Assembly (NCBI GenBank): GCA_002292345.1
Contig: DBBT01000116.1
Span: 1-7,536 of the forward strand
DNA: 7,536 nt
Source: Opitutia bacterium UBA977
GTDB taxonomy: Bacteria > Verrucomicrobiota > Verrucomicrobiia > Opitutales > Coraliomargaritaceae
Direction of reading: 5' to 3'
The position numbers and the translations under genes are program-made. Below, in pieces: positions 6,577 to 7,536 of the stretch. Positions within the stretch are counted from its first letter, which is position 1. Each line of letters opens with the position of its first letter. The notes below the pieces were generated by a model that saw nothing but the letters and a program-made list of their open reading frames with translations, ran no database searches and had not been told where the DNA came from.

Positions 6577-7536
6577 CTAGAAGGCAATTAGATTTTCGAA
6601 ATAAGCTTTTTTTGTTTTTGGATCGTACACCGCGGTGGCAGAGCCTTCGGCGGCGCTTTGTGCGATCAGGCCATCTTGGATGCGGATGCTGATCGCAGCT
6701 TGCCATTTTTCGAATTGCTCTACGGTAACGGAGCCGTCGGGCGATATTGGTTGGGTTTGCTGCTCTTTGTCTGCGGGTAAATAGGCCTTATAGCGGCTAA
6801 GGGTTTTTTGTTTGCCTAGGCGGTGCACCTGCATGCCGTTGCTTTCAGCCCAAGCTTTAAAGTTTTCTAAACTAACCTGAAACTCATAAACTTGAACTTG
6901 GTTGGAGCGATAGTAAGAAATATGTGACGTGTAGTCTGGGAGCCACTTCACCTGATTGACGTCTACGTCGAATTCGGGTGCGTTGTTAAGGAAGAAGAAG
7001 ATGGCGAAGGGTAGGGCAACGATGAGGGCAAATAGAGCGTACAGGGCTCGTATGTCTCGGCGGGACTTTGGTTTGAAGGATTCGAGTGCGTCTTCGTAAA
7101 AACGCAGCATGAGATTAGCGCGTGCTTTTTCTGCGCCTTCGCGGGCGATAAGCTCTTCGTATGAGCTGAGGCGCCAGCGTTTTTGTAGTTTTGCGTAGCG
7201 TTCGAGTGCTTCTTTTTCGAGTGCTTTCTCGCTGTCGAAATCGGTGTCAATATGAAGGACGCTGACGTAGCCTTCTTGAGTTACCCATGTCCAGGATTCG
7301 CCTTCGGTCTTAAAGTAGCCCGCGAGTTGGAAGCGGTTCATATTCCAGCGCCGGTGCCCCGCGTAGATCACTTTTGTATCGTCCTCGAAGGGACCGTTGT
7401 GGAAATCCAAACGTACTTGGTTACTCTTAAGACCAGCAGCAGATTGATAGGCGCTTTGTTGTTCTTTGGTGGTGAATGCGCCCAATGCATGCAATGAACC
7501 ATCGTCTTCGACGCGGATCAATATGTGCAGATAGGG
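6577..7536 (-). CDS. Single-pass membrane protein, function unknown (5' end outside window)
   Basis: The reading frame is open to the right edge; 319 residues are visible. A TTG at 7521 could be read as a start, but the five codons before it (PYLHI) continue a beta-strand-like sequence, so the gene is probably cut by the window. Counting from that TTG, residues 1-95 look beta-rich with many aromatic residues. Residues 97-150 are a charged, probably helical or coiled-coil stretch. Residues 157-178 are one strong transmembrane helix preceded by KPKSRR, which by the positive-inside rule puts the N-terminal part in the cytoplasm and the last about 135 residues outside. The C-terminal part has no motif I recognise. 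No family can be named. It lies about 108 bp upstream of the pilin-like gene on the same strand, but that gene has its own candidate promoter. Confidence 0.75.
   Translation of the reverse strand, partial: PYLHILIRVEDDGSLHALGAFTTKEQQSAYQSAAGLKSNQVRLDFHNGPFEDDTKVIYAGHRRWNMNRFQLAGYFKTEGESWTWVTQEGYVSVLHIDTDFDSEKALEKEALERYAKLQKRWRLSSYEELIAREGAEKARANLMLRFYEDALESFKPKSRRDIRALYALFALIVALPFAIFFFLNNAPEFDVDVNQVKWLPDYTSHISYYRSNQVQVYEFQVSLENFKAWAESNGMQVHRLGKQKTLSRYKAYLPADKEQQTQPISPDGSVTVEQFEKWQAAISIRIQDGLIAQSAAEGSATAVYDPKTKKAYFENLIAF

Noticed and set aside
6528..6577. CAGGTGGTG repeated at 6528-6536 and 6542-6550, with a related GGTGGT at 6571-6576
   Set aside because: The units are short, G/T-rich and few. 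They lie in the spacer after the membrane-protein stop, form no hairpin, and I cannot distinguish them from chance.

Overview
The window looks like chromosomal DNA from a free-living Gram-negative bacterium. My best guess is a Verrucomicrobiota member of the Opitutales/Puniceicoccales type (Coraliomargarita- or Lentimonas-like). This is an inference from several features: an L-fucose isomerase/mutarotase pair under a divergent AraC-type regulator, an isolated type II/IV-pilin-like gene, a one-piece tmRNA, and the lack of convincing Shine-Dalgarno sequences in front of any of the genes whose start lies in the window. No phage, IS, CRISPR or toxin-antitoxin genes are visible.

Layout. 49-627 (+) is a small outer-membrane-type lipoprotein of unknown function. 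697-3119 is the fucose module. On the minus strand, fucI (L-fucose isomerase) is followed by a strong intrinsic terminator and then fucU (L-fucose mutarotase). An AraC-family regulator (3120-3974, +) diverges from fucI across an 81-bp control region that carries a 20-bp-spaced direct repeat. FucU supplies the right anomer and FucI converts L-fucose to L-fuculose. The kinase, aldolase and transporter needed to finish the pathway are not in the window.

4169-4684 (+) is a diverged peptide methionine sulfoxide reductase A, preceded by a region rich in short dyads and followed by a modest terminator. 4848-5324 (-) is an exported pentapeptide-repeat protein with 19 uninterrupted repeats. 5457-5801 (-) is a complete tmRNA (ssrA) with its own intrinsic terminator; the predicted degradation tag ends in ALAA. 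6019-6468 (-) is a lone pseudopilin/type IV-pilin-like gene behind a perfect TTGACA -35 box. 6577 to the right edge (-) is the 3' part of a gene for a single-pass membrane protein of unknown function; its 5' end lies outside the window.

Nothing here is a clearly new multi-gene system. The observations most worth following are the structure of the fuc control region and the terminator between fucI and fucU, the mutually exclusive short hairpins upstream of msrA and downstream of the pilin gene, the exported pentapeptide protein, and the two unrecognised envelope proteins at the window edges.
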